From Streptomyces sp. NBC_00178 (GTDB lineage: Bacteria; Actinomycetota; Actinomycetes; Streptomycetales; Streptomycetaceae), in assembly GCF_036206005.1 (NCBI RefSeq), contig NZ_CP108143.1, forward strand, positions 3,548,001 to 3,612,000: a stretch of 64,000 bases of DNA. The letters run 5' to 3'. Both the position numbers and the translations under genes were made by a program. Shown here one piece after another: positions 16,979-27,477 of this stretch (within the stretch, counting starts at the first letter, position 1; the number at the start of each line of letters is the position of its first letter). The notes under the pieces were generated by a model, which did no database searches, was not told where the DNA came from, and saw only the letters and a program-made list of their open reading frames with translations.

Positions 16979-19579
16979 CTAGAGCGTCTTGGCGGCGGTG
17001 GCGGTTCCCACGACCAGGCCGTCGCCCGCCCGGTCCACCCGGACCGTGTCGCCGTCCTCGACCTCGCCCGCCAGGATCTCCTTCGCGAGCCGGTCGCCGA
17101 TCGCCGTCTGGATCAGGCGGCGCAGCGGCCGGGCACCGTACGCCGGGTCGTTGCCCTCCTCGGCCAGCCAGGCCAGGGCCTCCGGGGAGACGTCGAGCTC
17201 GATCCGGCGGTCCGCCAGCCGGGCGGCGAGCCGGGCCACCTGGAGGCCCGCGATGTGCGCCAGCTCGTCGCCGGACAGCGCGGAGAAGACGACCAGGTCG
17301 TCGAGGCGGTTGAGGAACTCCGGCTTGAACGAGGCCCGCACGACCTCCAGGACCCGGGCCTCCTTCTCCTCGGGCCCGGACGACGGGTCGACCAGGTACT
17401 GGCTGCCGAGGTTGGACGTCAGGATCAGGATGGTGTTGCGGAAGTCCACCGTCCGGCCCTGGCCGTCGGTGAGCCGTCCGTCGTCGAGCACCTGGAGCAG
17501 GACGTCGAACACCTCGGGGTGGGCCTTCTCGACCTCGTCCAGCAGCACGACGCTGTACGGGCGGCGGCGTACCGCCTCCGTGAGCTGGCCGCCCTCCTCG
17601 TAGCCCACGTAGCCGGGCGGGGCGCCGACGAGCCTGGCGACGCTGTGCTTCTCGCCGTACTCGCTCATGTCGATCCGGATCATGGCCCGCTCGTCGTCGA
17701 ACAGGAAGTCCGCGAGCGCCTTGGCCAGCTCCGTCTTGCCCACACCCGTCGGGCCGAGGAAGAGGAACGAACCGGTCGGCCGGTCGGGATCGGCGATCCC
17801 CGCGCGGGTGCGGCGCACCGCGTCCGACACGGAGCGCACGGCCTCGGTCTGGCCGATGAGGCGCCTGCCCAGCTCGGACTCCATGCGCAGCAGCTTCTGG
17901 GTCTCGCCCTCCAGGAGGCGTCCGGCCGGGATGCCGGTCCAGGCGCCGACGACGTCGGCGATGTCGTCCGGGCCGACCTCCTCCTTGACCATGGTGTCGA
18001 CGGCGGCCTCCTGCTCGGCCTCGTCGGCTTCCGCCAGCTCCCGCTCCAGGCCGGGGATCTCCCCGTACAGCAGCTTGGAGGCGGTGTCGAAGTCGCCGTC
18101 GCGCTGGGCGCGCTCGGCCTGGCCGCGCAGTTCGTCCAGGCGCTCCTTGAGCTCACCCACGCGGTTGAGGCCCTGCTTCTCCTTCTCCCAGCGGGCCGTC
18201 AGACCGCGCAGTTCCTCCTCCTTGTCGGCGAGGTCGCGGCGGATCTTCTCCAGGCGCTGCTTGGAGCCCTGGTCGCTCTCGTTCCTGAGGGCCAGCTCCT
18301 CCATGTGCAGACGGTCGACGGACCGCTGCAGCTCGTCGATCTCCAGCGGGGAGGAGTCGATCTCCATGCGCAGCCGCGACGCCGCCTCGTCGACGAGGTC
18401 GATGGCCTTGTCGGGGAGGAACCGGGAGGTGATGTAACGGTCGGAGAGCGTCGCCGCGGCCACGAGCGCGGAGTCGGCGATCTGGACCTTGTGGTGCGCC
18501 TCGTAGCGCCCCTTGAGCCCCCGCAGGATCGCGATGGTGTCCTCGACGGACGGCTCGGCGACCAGGACCTGCTGGAAGCGGCGCTCCAGCGCGGGGTCCT
18601 TCTCGATGCGCTCGCGGTACTCGTCCAGCGTGGTGGCGCCGACCATGCGCAGCTCGCCGCGGGCGAGCATCGGCTTCAGCATGTTGCCGGCGTCCATCGC
18701 GGAGTCGCCCCCGGCGCCCGCGCCGACGACGGTGTGCAGTTCGTCGATGAAGGTGATGATCTGGCCGTCGCTCTCCTTGATCTCGGAGAGGACGGTCTTG
18801 AGGCGTTCCTCGAACTCGCCGCGGTACTTGGCGCCGGCGACCATCGCGCCGAGGTCCAGCGAGACGAGCCGCTTGTTCCTCAGGGACTCCGGGACGTCGC
18901 CCTTGACGATGCGCTGGGCGAGACCCTCGACGACGGCCGTCTTGCCGACGCCGGGCTCGCCGATGAGCACCGGGTTGTTCTTCGTACGGCGGGACAGCAC
19001 CTGGACGACGCGGCGGATCTCCTGGTCCCGGCCGATGACCGGGTCGAGCTTGCCCTCGCGTGCGGCGGCCGTGAAGTCGGTGCCGAACTTCTCCAGCGCC
19101 TTGTACTGACCCTCGGGGTCGGGAGTGGTCACCCGGCGCCCTCCCCTGCTCTTCTCGAATGCGTCCAGCAGCTTCTTCGCGCCGGCACCCTGCCCGTCGA
19201 GGATCTCACCGGCGCGGCCGCCCTTCGCCGCGATGGCGATCAGCAGGTGCTCGGTCGAGAGGTAGTCGTCGCCGAGCTCCTTTGCGCGCTGGTCGGCGTC
19301 GGCGAGGACGGCGAGCAGTTCGCGGCTCGGCTGCGGCGGGGCGACGGTCGACCCGGTGACACTCGGCAGCGCGCCGAGGAGCCGCTCGGTCCCGTCGCGC
19401 ACGATCACCTGGTCGGCCTCGACGGAGGCCAGCAGGTCGGTGATGTTCGCGTTGTCCTCGCCCGCGAGCAGCGCCAGCAGCAGATGCGCGGGGGTCAGAT
19501 CGGCGTGGCCGTCCTTGACGGCCCTGCTCGTGGCGGCGTTGAGGGCGTCGCGGCTCTTGTTGGTCAGCTCGGCGTCCAC
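16979..19579 (-). CDS. clpB: ClpB disaggregase
   Basis: This 866-residue AAA+ chaperone resolubilises aggregates together with DnaK. In order it has an N-terminal Clp repeat domain, a first nucleotide-binding domain with Walker A GEPGVGKT, a middle coiled-coil domain (about residues 400-520) and a second nucleotide-binding domain with GPTGVGKT and sensor motifs. The longer frame to 19657 reads through the leader. The GTG at 19579 ([13 protein letters not shown]) fits family length and has GGAGGAG upstream. A HAIR operator 59 bp upstream indicates HspR repression. Confidence 0.95.
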   Translation of the reverse strand: MDAELTNKSRDALNAATSRAVKDGHADLTPAHLLLALLAGEDNANITDLLASVEADQVIVRDGTERLLGALPSVTGSTVAPPQPSRELLAVLADADQRAKELGDDYLSTEHLLIAIAAKGGRAGEILDGQGAGAKKLLDAFEKSRGGRRVTTPDPEGQYKALEKFGTDFTAAAREGKLDPVIGRDQEIRRVVQVLSRRTKNNPVLIGEPGVGKTAVVEGLAQRIVKGDVPESLRNKRLVSLDLGAMVAGAKYRGEFEERLKTVLSEIKESDGQIITFIDELHTVVGAGAGGDSAMDAGNMLKPMLARGELRMVGATTLDEYRERIEKDPALERRFQQVLVAEPSVEDTIAILRGLKGRYEAHHKVQIADSALVAAATLSDRYITSRFLPDKAIDLVDEAASRLRMEIDSSPLEIDELQRSVDRLHMEELALRNESDQGSKQRLEKIRRDLADKEEELRGLTARWEKEKQGLNRVGELKERLDELRGQAERAQRDGDFDTASKLLYGEIPGLERELAEADEAEQEAAVDTMVKEEVGPDDIADVVGAWTGIPAGRLLEGETQKLLRMESELGRRLIGQTEAVRSVSDAVRRTRAGIADPDRPTGSFLFLGPTGVGKTELAKALADFLFDDERAMIRIDMSEYGEKHSVARLVGAPPGYVGYEEGGQLTEAVRRRPYSVVLLDEVEKAHPEVFDVLLQVLDDGRLTDGQGRTVDFRNTILILTSNLGSQYLVDPSSGPEEKEARVLEVVRASFKPEFLNRLDDLVVFSALSGDELAHIAGLQVARLAARLADRRIELDVSPEALAWLAEEGNDPAYGARPLRRLIQTAIGDRLAKEILAGEVEDGDTVRVDRAGDGLVVGTATAAKTL

Positions 19580-19637
19580 GGGCGTCGTCTCCTCCTCGGT
19601 GATGGTCCTGCACCCTGACCCGGTCAACGGGTACAAA

Positions 19638-19658
19638 GTTGAGTCTATTCCACTCAAG
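19638..19658 (-). promoter_or_regulatory. HAIR operator for HspR upstream of clpB
   Basis: The minus strand reads CTTGAGT, 7 nt, ACTCAAC, matching the HAIR consensus CTTGAGT-N7-ACTCAAG in 13 of 14 positions. The left arm contains TTGAGT, which may double as a -35 element. HspR, encoded at 22157-22603, is the expected repressor. Confidence 0.88.
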
Positions 19659-19712
19659 CCTGAGGATGCGCCCCGCCCGGGCGCGAATCCCCGATGTCTC
19701 TAGGCTGAACCC

Positions 19713-20114
19713 ATGCCTGACGTACGCAACCCCGGCCCCGAGTACCTCGCCTTCTGGCGGGAGCGCCACGTGTGCACCCTGACCACGCTCCGCCCTGACG
19801 GCACACCGCACGTGGTGCCGGTCGGCGTGACGTACGACCCGGAGACCCGGACCGCCCGCGTCATCACCGGCCGCGGCACGCGGAAGGCCGCGAACGTCCT
19901 CGCCGCCGGACCGGAGGGCGCACGGGTGGCGGTCTGCCAGATCGAGGGACGCCGCTGGGCGACGCTGGAGGGCACCGCTGTGGTCAGGACGGACCCCGAC
20001 GAGGTGCGGGACGCCGTGCGGCGCTACGCGGAACGGTACGAGCGCACCCCGCGGCACAACCCCGAGCGGATCGTCATCGAGATCGCCGTGGACAGGGCGC
20101 TCGGAAAGGGCTGA
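19713..20114 (+). CDS. PPOX-class F420/FMN-dependent protein
   Basis: This 133-residue split-barrel flavin/F420-binding protein has the pattern YLAFWRERHVCTLTTLRPDGTPHVVPVGVT followed by VITGRGTRKAANV and GRRWATLEGTA. This is the actinobacterial PPOX F420-dependent subgroup. It probably reduces a small-molecule substrate with F420H2. It is divergent from clpB, and the shared 133-bp region holds the HAIR operator. Confidence 0.85.
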   Translation: MPDVRNPGPEYLAFWRERHVCTLTTLRPDGTPHVVPVGVTYDPETRTARVITGRGTRKAANVLAAGPEGARVAVCQIEGRRWATLEGTAVVRTDPDEVRDAVRRYAERYERTPRHNPERIVIEIAVDRALGKG

Positions 20115-20151
20115 GGAATTCCGAGAAATTCCGAGGAATTCTGAGGAATTC
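20112..20151. repeat. Four tandem 10-bp repeats at the PPOX stop
   Basis: Decamers related to TGAGGAATTC occur four times head to tail from 20112, the first containing the TGA stop codon. Units 1 and 4 are identical. Units 2 and 3 differ by one or two bases. Confidence 0.8.
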
Positions 20152-20193
20152 GACGCCTCGTTCTTCCTTTCCACCCGGAATCATTCCGGACAG

Positions 20194-20236
20194 CACAACG
20201 GCGCCATCGTGTTCAGGTCACGATGGCGCCGTTGTG
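20194..20236. terminator. Strong hairpin terminator between convergent genes
   Basis: A perfect 18-bp inverted repeat (20194-20211 with 20219-20236) has a 7-nt loop and lies between the PPOX gene and the Rieske-like gene. Confidence 0.85.
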
Positions 20237-20278
20237 TGGGGGAAGTGCCGGAACGATTTGGAACGACGGGGGAATCGT

Positions 20279-20599
20279 TCAGGCACTGCGGGGGGTGGCG
20301 GAAATGGTCTCTGGTTCGAACAGCTCGTGGTCCCGCTGATCAAGATTGACGAAAATCATGCCGTACCGCACGGCGCAGCGAACGGGCTGTGGGGCACCGC
20401 GCGGCCGGCGGAGACAGCGATAGGCGCGGATTTCGTCGTCCGCCTCCATCACCACGACGACCGGCTCTCCGAACAGGGTGACCATCAACGAATCCCCCGG
20501 GCGGGTGAGCGCCGTGAGCAGATCGATGAAATGCCACCCTGAGCGGTATGCCGTAGCCATCTCCCGCCGGAAGGTTCGGTCGTCCGGAGGCGTGGTCAT
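20279..20599 (-). CDS. Degenerate Rieske-domain-like protein
   Basis: This 106-residue protein reads like a Rieske fold: W-F-I-D-L near 22-26, PGDSLMVTLFGEPVVVV, EIRAYRC followed by RGAPQPVRC, then a YGMIFVNLD end. In canonical Rieske proteins CxH and CxxH bind a 2Fe-2S cluster. Here both cysteines remain, but the histidine positions appear as arginine (CLR and CAVR), with small insertions. It may no longer bind a cluster or may bind something else. Its ATG overlaps the stop of the repeat-peptide gene (ATGA), so the two are translationally coupled. The fold call is inference from pattern only. Confidence 0.6.
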   Translation of the reverse strand: MTTPPDDRTFRREMATAYRSGWHFIDLLTALTRPGDSLMVTLFGEPVVVVMEADDEIRAYRCLRRPRGAPQPVRCAVRYGMIFVNLDQRDHELFEPETISATPRSA

Positions 20600-20925
20600 G
20601 CGCCTGCCGCACCCTTCGGAGTGCTCCAGCTGATCTCGCCCGGGACCGCCGCGGGCGTACCCCAGCTGATCTCACCGGGCGCGCCTGCCGCCTGCACGGA
20701 CCAGCTGATCTCGCCGTCGGCCGGCATGCCCCAGCTGATCTCGCCGGGCGCCGACCCCGCCTGTACGGACCAGCTGATCTCGCCGGGCGCCGCCGCCCGC
20801 TCCGACCAGCTGATCTCGCCGGATCCTGCCGCCCCGCCCGCCACGCCAAGGCCCAGGGCCGCGACGAAAGCGGCGGCAAGCACCGAGCGAAGCATTCGCT
20901 TATCCATAGTCGGCTTCGTCCTCAC
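20596..20925 (-). CDS. Secreted repeat peptide with six GEISW units
   Basis: This protein of about 109 residues has a signal peptide (MRTKPTMDKRMLRSVLAA, then FVAALGLGVAGGAAG). The mature part of about 75 residues consists of six units starting GEISW(S/G), spaced 10-13 residues and joined by Ala/Pro/Val-rich linkers. At DNA level each unit keeps the 12-mer GAGATCAGCTGG. I chose the GTG at 20925 because GAGAGG lies 9 nt upstream. The ATG at 20907 is an alternative. No cysteines occur, and each unit contributes one Trp. The function is unknown; a processed multi-core peptide or a surface polymer are both possible. It is followed by the coupled Rieske-like gene, and a regulator is divergent upstream. 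Confidence 0.75.
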   Translation of the reverse strand: MRTKPTMDKRMLRSVLAAAFVAALGLGVAGGAAGSGEISWSERAAAPGEISWSVQAGSAPGEISWGMPADGEISWSVQAAGAPGEISWGTPAAVPGEISWSTPKGAAGA

Positions 20926-20998
20926 TTGTGGATTCCTCTCCCCCGCATCCACGACGATGTCTCACCAGGACCCCACAACGCCACTGGGACGATGCATC

Positions 20999-21022
20999 AT
21001 GTTCCTGCATGTTCAGGAACAT
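20999..21022. promoter_or_regulatory. 9-6-9 inverted repeat upstream of the LuxR-type regulator
   Basis: ATGTTCCTG, 6 nt, CAGGAACAT is a perfect dyad ending 13 bp before the regulator start and about 75 bp before the peptide gene start on the other strand. It is a good candidate operator for autoregulation or for the divergent pair. Confidence 0.65.
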
Positions 21023-21035
21023 GGGGGGTGGAGAT

Positions 21036-22019
21036 ATGACCACAAGCAGCACAATAGGGATACATCCTCACGGGGTCACCGACCTGTGCGAGGAGGGAAA
21101 GCGCCTCTACGCCAGCGCCCTGCGTTCCGGCCGGATTTCGCGCGCCGAGGTCGACCCCGCCCCCTGCCTGATGGACTTCGCGCTCCTGCACCCCGATCCG
21201 GACGACACGACGTGGCTCAGGCCCGTCCCTCCCTCCGCCGCGCTGGCCCAGCGTCTGCATCCTCTGGAACGGGAGATCAAGGAACGCCGACGCCGCTCCG
21301 TCGAGCTCGCGGAGTCCTTCGAACCGTTCATGGACATCAGCGCCCAGGACCCGCCGACCACCCACGCCATCACGGTGCTGGAGGGCGGCAACAGGATCAA
21401 CGCGGCGCTCGACCTCGCGACCGCCGAGTGCCGCACGGAGGTGCTCACCGTCCAGCCCGGCGGCGACCGGGGCGAGGACCGCCTCAGCGAGGGGCTGGAA
21501 CGCGCCCTGTCGGTCGTGAACCGCGGCGTCAGCATGCGCACGCTGTACCAGCACACCGTCCGGCACAGCCAGGGCACACTCGCCTACGCCGCGCGCCTCG
21601 CCCAGGACAAGGTGGAGATCCGCACCCTGGAGGAACTCATCGAGCGCCTCCTCGTCTTCGACCGGACCGTGGCCTTCATCCCCGCGCAGAACGACGACCA
21701 GGTCGCCCTCGAACTCCGTCACCCCGGGCTCGTGAACTACCTGGTCAAGGTCTTCGAACAGCTGTGGAGCCGCGCGTCACCGCTGCTCGGGGAGGTCGGT
21801 TACGACCCGCCGACCAAGGGCATCAGCGGTGTCCAGCGCTCCATAGCCCAACTCCTCGTCGAGGGACACGTGGACGACTCGATCGCCCGCCGCCTCGGCA
21901 TGAACGTCCGCACCTGCCGGGCCCACGTCGCCAAGCTGTCCGCCACGCTCGGCAGCACGAGCCGCGCCCAGCTGGGCTACCTGATCGCTCGGTCGGGAAT
22001 CCTGGACGAGGACTCCTGA
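21036..22019 (+). CDS. TrmB/LuxR-type transcriptional regulator
   Basis: This 327-residue regulator has a winged-helix TrmB-like N-terminus (GKRLYASALRSGRISRAEV), a middle phospholipase-D-like sensor segment (VLTVQPGG to ALSVVNRGVSMRTLY), and a C-terminal LuxR-type helix-turn-helix near residues 265-320 (QRSIAQLLVEGHVDDSIARR, then LGMNVRTCRAHVAKL). The ATG at 21036 was chosen because G-rich sequence with GGAG precedes it and upstream residues are unrelated. It is divergent from the GEISW peptide gene, so it is the natural candidate for its control. Its own promoter region carries a perfect dyad. Confidence 0.85.
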   Translation: MTTSSTIGIHPHGVTDLCEEGKRLYASALRSGRISRAEVDPAPCLMDFALLHPDPDDTTWLRPVPPSAALAQRLHPLEREIKERRRRSVELAESFEPFMDISAQDPPTTHAITVLEGGNRINAALDLATAECRTEVLTVQPGGDRGEDRLSEGLERALSVVNRGVSMRTLYQHTVRHSQGTLAYAARLAQDKVEIRTLEELIERLLVFDRTVAFIPAQNDDQVALELRHPGLVNYLVKVFEQLWSRASPLLGEVGYDPPTKGISGVQRSIAQLLVEGHVDDSIARRLGMNVRTCRAHVAKLSATLGSTSRAQLGYLIARSGILDEDS

Positions 22020-22100
22020 CGGCCCGCCCTCCCCGGACACCCCGGCGTCCGGGCCCACGACGCGTCACGGGGGCCGGACGGCGCCCCTCACGGCACACGC

Positions 22101-22147
22101 GAAGGGGCCCGCCCGGGAGGTCCTCGAACTCCCCGGCGGGCCCCTTC
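22101..22147. terminator. Bidirectional hairpin between the regulator and hspR
   Basis: A perfect 13-bp inverted repeat (22101-22113 with 22135-22147) with further partial pairing inside lies between convergent stops. Confidence 0.75.
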
Positions 22148-22156
22148 ACGGCCTGC

Positions 22157-22603
22157 TCAGTCCTTCGGCCGCTTGGGCCGCCACACCACCAGCGCACCGC
22201 TCTGCTGGACGTCCTGGTACGGCACGAGGTCACGCCGGTAGGAGGCGTGCACCTGGGCCTCGCGCTGCTGCATGGCCACGGCCGCGCCGTCCACCGCCGC
22301 CGAGAGCTCGGCGACGCGCTGCTGGAGCGCCGCGACCTGGTTCTCCAGCTCGATGATGCGCTTGATGCCGGCGAGGTTGATGCCCTCGTCCTGCGACAAC
22401 TGCTGCACGGTCCGGAGCAGTTCGATGTCGCGGGCCGAATAGCGCCGCCCGCGCCCGGCCGTGCGGTCGGGAGAGACCAGACCCAGACGGTCGTACTGGC
22501 GCAGCGTCTGCGGGTGCAGACCCGAGAGCTGCGCCGCGATCGAGATCACGTACACCGGTGATTCGTCGGTCAGCTGGTACGGATTACGTCGACGACCGTC
22601 CAT
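22157..22603 (-). CDS. hspR: HspR heat-shock repressor (MerR family)
   Basis: This 148-residue MerR-type regulator starts at MDGRRRNPYQLTDE, with the helix-turn-helix VYVISIAAQLSGLHPQTLRQ and wing YDRLGLVSPDRT, then a coiled coil (IKRIIELENQVAALQQRVAEL). In Streptomyces, HspR with DnaK as co-repressor binds HAIR sites upstream of dnaK and clpB, and both occur in this window. It is the last gene of the dnaK operon, starting 1 bp after the dnaJ stop. The longer frame upstream lies inside dnaJ and is rejected. Confidence 0.95.
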   Translation of the reverse strand: MDGRRRNPYQLTDESPVYVISIAAQLSGLHPQTLRQYDRLGLVSPDRTAGRGRRYSARDIELLRTVQQLSQDEGINLAGIKRIIELENQVAALQQRVAELSAAVDGAAVAMQQREAQVHASYRRDLVPYQDVQQSGALVVWRPKRPKD

Positions 22604-22604
22604 C

Positions 22605-23795
22605 TCAAGCTCCCTTCGCAGCCTGGAACAGCTCCGCCCGCGGGTCCTCCCCCGCGGTCGCCTTCCGGTACGCCTCCAGCGCGTCCTGCGCCTCGGTGCC
22701 GAGCTCCGTGGGCACGGACACCTCGACGGTGACCAGGAGGTCGCCACGGGTGCCGTCCTTGCGCACGGCGCCCTTGCCACGGGCCCGCATGGTACGCCCG
22801 TTCGGCGTGCCGGCCGGGAGTTTCAGGGTGACCGGGGGCCCGCCGAGGGTGGGCACCTTCACCTCGCCGCCGAGCGCCGCCTCCGGGTAGGTGACGGGCA
22901 CGGTGATCGTGAGGTTGTCGCCCTTGCGGCCGAACACCGGGTGGGCGTCGACGTGGACGACGACGTACAGGTCGCCGGCCGGCCCGCCCCGCTCACCCGG
23001 GCTGCCCTTGCCGCGCAGCCGGATCCGCTGGCCGTCCAGCACGCCCGCGGGGATGCGGACCTGCATCGTGCGGGCGGACTTGGCCCGGCCGCTGCCCTTG
23101 CAGACGTCGCAGGGGTCCTGGGCGATGAGGCCACGGCCCTTGCAGTCCACGCAGGGATCGGTCAGCGAGAACCCGCCGCCCGTCCCGCGCGACACCTGAC
23201 CGGTGCCGACACAGGTGGGGCAGACCCTCGGGGTGCCGTTCTTGTCGCCGGTGCCCGAACACGCCTTGCAGGGCGCCTGGCTGGACATCCGCAGCGGGAC
23301 CGTGGCCCCGTCGACCGCCTCGGTGAAGCTCAGCGTCACCTCGGACTCGATGTCCTGTCCGCGGCGCGGCTGGACACGCGTGCCCCCGCCGCCCCGGTTG
23401 AACAGCCCGCCGAAGACGTCGCCCAGGCCGCCGCCGCCACCGAACCCGCCGGCTCCGGCACCCGCCTGTCCGCCACCCGGCGCGCCTCCGAAGAGGTCGC
23501 CCAGGTCGAAGTTGAAGTTGCCGCCCGCGCCTCCGGGACCGGCCCGGAAGCCTCCGTTGCCGAAGAGGGCGCGCGCCTCGTCGTACTCCTTGCGCTTCTT
23601 CGGGTCGCCGAGGACGTCGTTCGCCTCGGAGATCTGCTTGAAACGCTCCTCGGCCTTGGCGTCACCCTTGTTGGCGTCGGGGTGGAACTCCCGCGCCAGC
23701 TTCCGGTACGCCTTCTTCACCTCGGCGTCGGTGGCGTCCTTCGGGACGCCGAGGACCTTGTAGTAGTCCTTCTCGACGAAGTCCTTCGTGCTCAT
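22605..23795 (-). CDS. dnaJ: DnaJ co-chaperone
   Basis: This 396-residue class I J-protein has a J-domain with HPD in [10 protein letters not shown], a long Gly/Phe-rich linker (about 80-150), and four zinc-finger repeats [24 protein letters not shown] and CDVCKGSG. Two C-terminal client-binding domains follow. It stimulates DnaK ATPase. The gene is third in dnaK-grpE-dnaJ-hspR. A 93-bp gap from grpE contains a hairpin. Confidence 0.96.
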   Translation of the reverse strand: MSTKDFVEKDYYKVLGVPKDATDAEVKKAYRKLAREFHPDANKGDAKAEERFKQISEANDVLGDPKKRKEYDEARALFGNGGFRAGPGGAGGNFNFDLGDLFGGAPGGGQAGAGAGGFGGGGGLGDVFGGLFNRGGGGTRVQPRRGQDIESEVTLSFTEAVDGATVPLRMSSQAPCKACSGTGDKNGTPRVCPTCVGTGQVSRGTGGGFSLTDPCVDCKGRGLIAQDPCDVCKGSGRAKSARTMQVRIPAGVLDGQRIRLRGKGSPGERGGPAGDLYVVVHVDAHPVFGRKGDNLTITVPVTYPEAALGGEVKVPTLGGPPVTLKLPAGTPNGRTMRARGKGAVRKDGTRGDLLVTVEVSVPTELGTEAQDALEAYRKATAGEDPRAELFQAAKGA

Positions 23796-23822
23796 CGACG
23801 TCCCTCCTTCCGGACGACAGGC

Positions 23823-23852
23823 CGTGCGGCCGGCCCCTCGGCCGGCCGCACG
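23823..23852 (-). terminator. Intra-operon hairpin between grpE and dnaJ
   Basis: A perfect 13-bp GC-rich inverted repeat (23823-23835 with 23840-23852) with a 4-nt loop lies in the only sizeable gap of the operon. It may attenuate read-through or stabilise the upstream mRNA. Confidence 0.65.
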
Positions 23853-23888
23853 CCCCGTCGGTGTTCACCGCAGTGGTCGGACACGATG

Positions 23889-26407
<2,519 letters not shown>

Positions 26408-26410
26408 CTA

Positions 26411-26431
26411 CTTGAGTGGATCTGGCTCAAG
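26411..26431 (-). promoter_or_regulatory. HAIR operator upstream of dnaK
   Basis: CTTGAGT, 7 nt, GCTCAAG matches the HspR HAIR consensus in 13 of 14 arm positions. It touches the inner edge of the predicted -10, as expected for a repressor blocking initiation. Confidence 0.88.
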
Positions 26432-26458
26432 GATGCATGACACCCACCCCGGAGTCAA
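26430..26458 (-). promoter_or_regulatory. Predicted dnaK promoter
   Basis: On the minus strand TTGACT (26453-26458) and CATCCT (26430-26435) are separated by 17 bp. The -35 is near-consensus and the -10 is weak. The position relative to HAIR and the ATG is consistent with the heat-shock promoter. Confidence 0.55.
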
Positions 26459-26462
26459 AGGA

Positions 26463-26483
26463 CCTGAGCCGCTTACGCTCAAC
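26463..26483 (-). promoter_or_regulatory. Second, degenerate HAIR-like site upstream of dnaK
   Basis: The plus strand reads CCTGAGC, 7 nt, GCTCAAC, which keeps the HAIR spacing but matches only partly. Several inverted repeats upstream of dnaK are known in Streptomyces. Confidence 0.5.
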
Positions 26484-26707
26484 TTATGTGCTCACACACC
26501 TCGTGAGCTGGTGTTTTTATCGGGATCCAACACCGCTCACCCTGTCCCGCCGCAGTCATCGGCCGCGCCCCCGCCCGGCGAAACCGCGACACCCGCGAGG
26601 CGTCCCACGCCACACAACCCCCTGCCACCATCGCACCGTGGGATCGTTCTGTCACAAAATGCAGCGAGACGGTCATAACGACGCGTCACCGATCCCGGGC
26701 AGGTGCA

Positions 26708-27385
26708 GTGCGCATGCGGAACGTGAAGCAGATGGCGGCACGCAGGATCCGGCACGTCGCGAGCTCGGCACCGGCCGGGGCGGCGCGCCGCGCCGCCGGT
26801 CAGGCCACCGCCGCCCTCGCCGCCCTGACCGTCAAGCGGACGCTGGACCTGCTGCTCGGCTCGGCCCTGCTGCTCCTGACCGCCCCCGCACTCGCGGTCG
26901 CCGCCGCGTGCCTCACCGTCCGCTCGCCACGCGGGCCCGGCGGCGTGGTGCGGCGCGAGACCCGGGTGGGACTGGGGGGCCGCCCCTTCGAGCTGCGCTC
27001 GCTGGCCACCCGCCGGTGCCGGTTCGACCTGCTGTCCAGGCTGCCCCACGTCGTACGGGGGGAGCTCTCCATGGTGGGCCCGCCACCCCTGACCCCGGAC
27101 GAGGCCGCGCTCCTCGGAGCCGCGGCATCGCGCTGGCGGCACACCGTGCGGCCCGGCCTGACCGGCCTGGCGCAGGTGCGCGCCCGGTCCCGGATGCCCT
27201 GGGACGAACCCGCCCTCCTGGACGCGCACTACACGGAGCATCATGGAGCGGGGCTCGACCTGGCGATCCTGGCGCAATCCGTGCGCATCCCCCTGCGCAC
27301 GGGCCTGAGCGCCCTGAGGCTGCCGGGAAAGGCTCACCTGAGCGACACAGATCACCGCCTGCCCGGCTACAGCAAGGCGGAATAA
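26708..27385 (+). CDS. Bacterial sugar transferase (PF02397-like)
   Basis: This 225-residue protein has one hydrophobic helix (LLLGSALLLLTAPALAVAAA) preceded by VKRTLD. The catalytic domain shows GGVVRRETRVGLGGRPFELRS, RFDLLSRLPHVVRGELSMVG with PPPLTPDE, and RHTVRPGLTGLAQV. These are hallmarks of phosphoglycosyl transferases that load a sugar phosphate onto undecaprenyl phosphate. No other exopolysaccharide gene is adjacent, so it stands alone. GTG at 26708 or ATG at 26714 are both possible starts. Confidence 0.85.
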   Translation: MRMRNVKQMAARRIRHVASSAPAGAARRAAGQATAALAALTVKRTLDLLLGSALLLLTAPALAVAAACLTVRSPRGPGGVVRRETRVGLGGRPFELRSLATRRCRFDLLSRLPHVVRGELSMVGPPPLTPDEAALLGAAASRWRHTVRPGLTGLAQVRARSRMPWDEPALLDAHYTEHHGAGLDLAILAQSVRIPLRTGLSALRLPGKAHLSDTDHRLPGYSKAE

Positions 27386-27407
27386 GTGGATAGTGTCAGC
27401 ACAGACT

Positions 27408-27430
27408 GATTAAGTTACTGCTTAGTAATC
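27408..27430. promoter_or_regulatory. Candidate TetR-type operator upstream of the Fe-S oxidoreductase
   Basis: A dyad TTACT-4 nt-AGTAA (27415-27428) is nested within GATTA and TAATC (27408-27412, 27426-27430), about 50 bp upstream of the start. It is unusually AT-rich for this DNA and of the type bound by TetR-family repressors. This is inference only. Confidence 0.4.
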
Positions 27431-27477
27431 ACTTGTACGCGCTGGATCCCACCCTCGCAGGCCCGAGGAGCCCCTAC

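Noticed and set aside
16769..19618. 949-codon plus-strand frame opposite clpB
   Set aside because: It is the mirror of clpB codon bias and has no recognisable domain.
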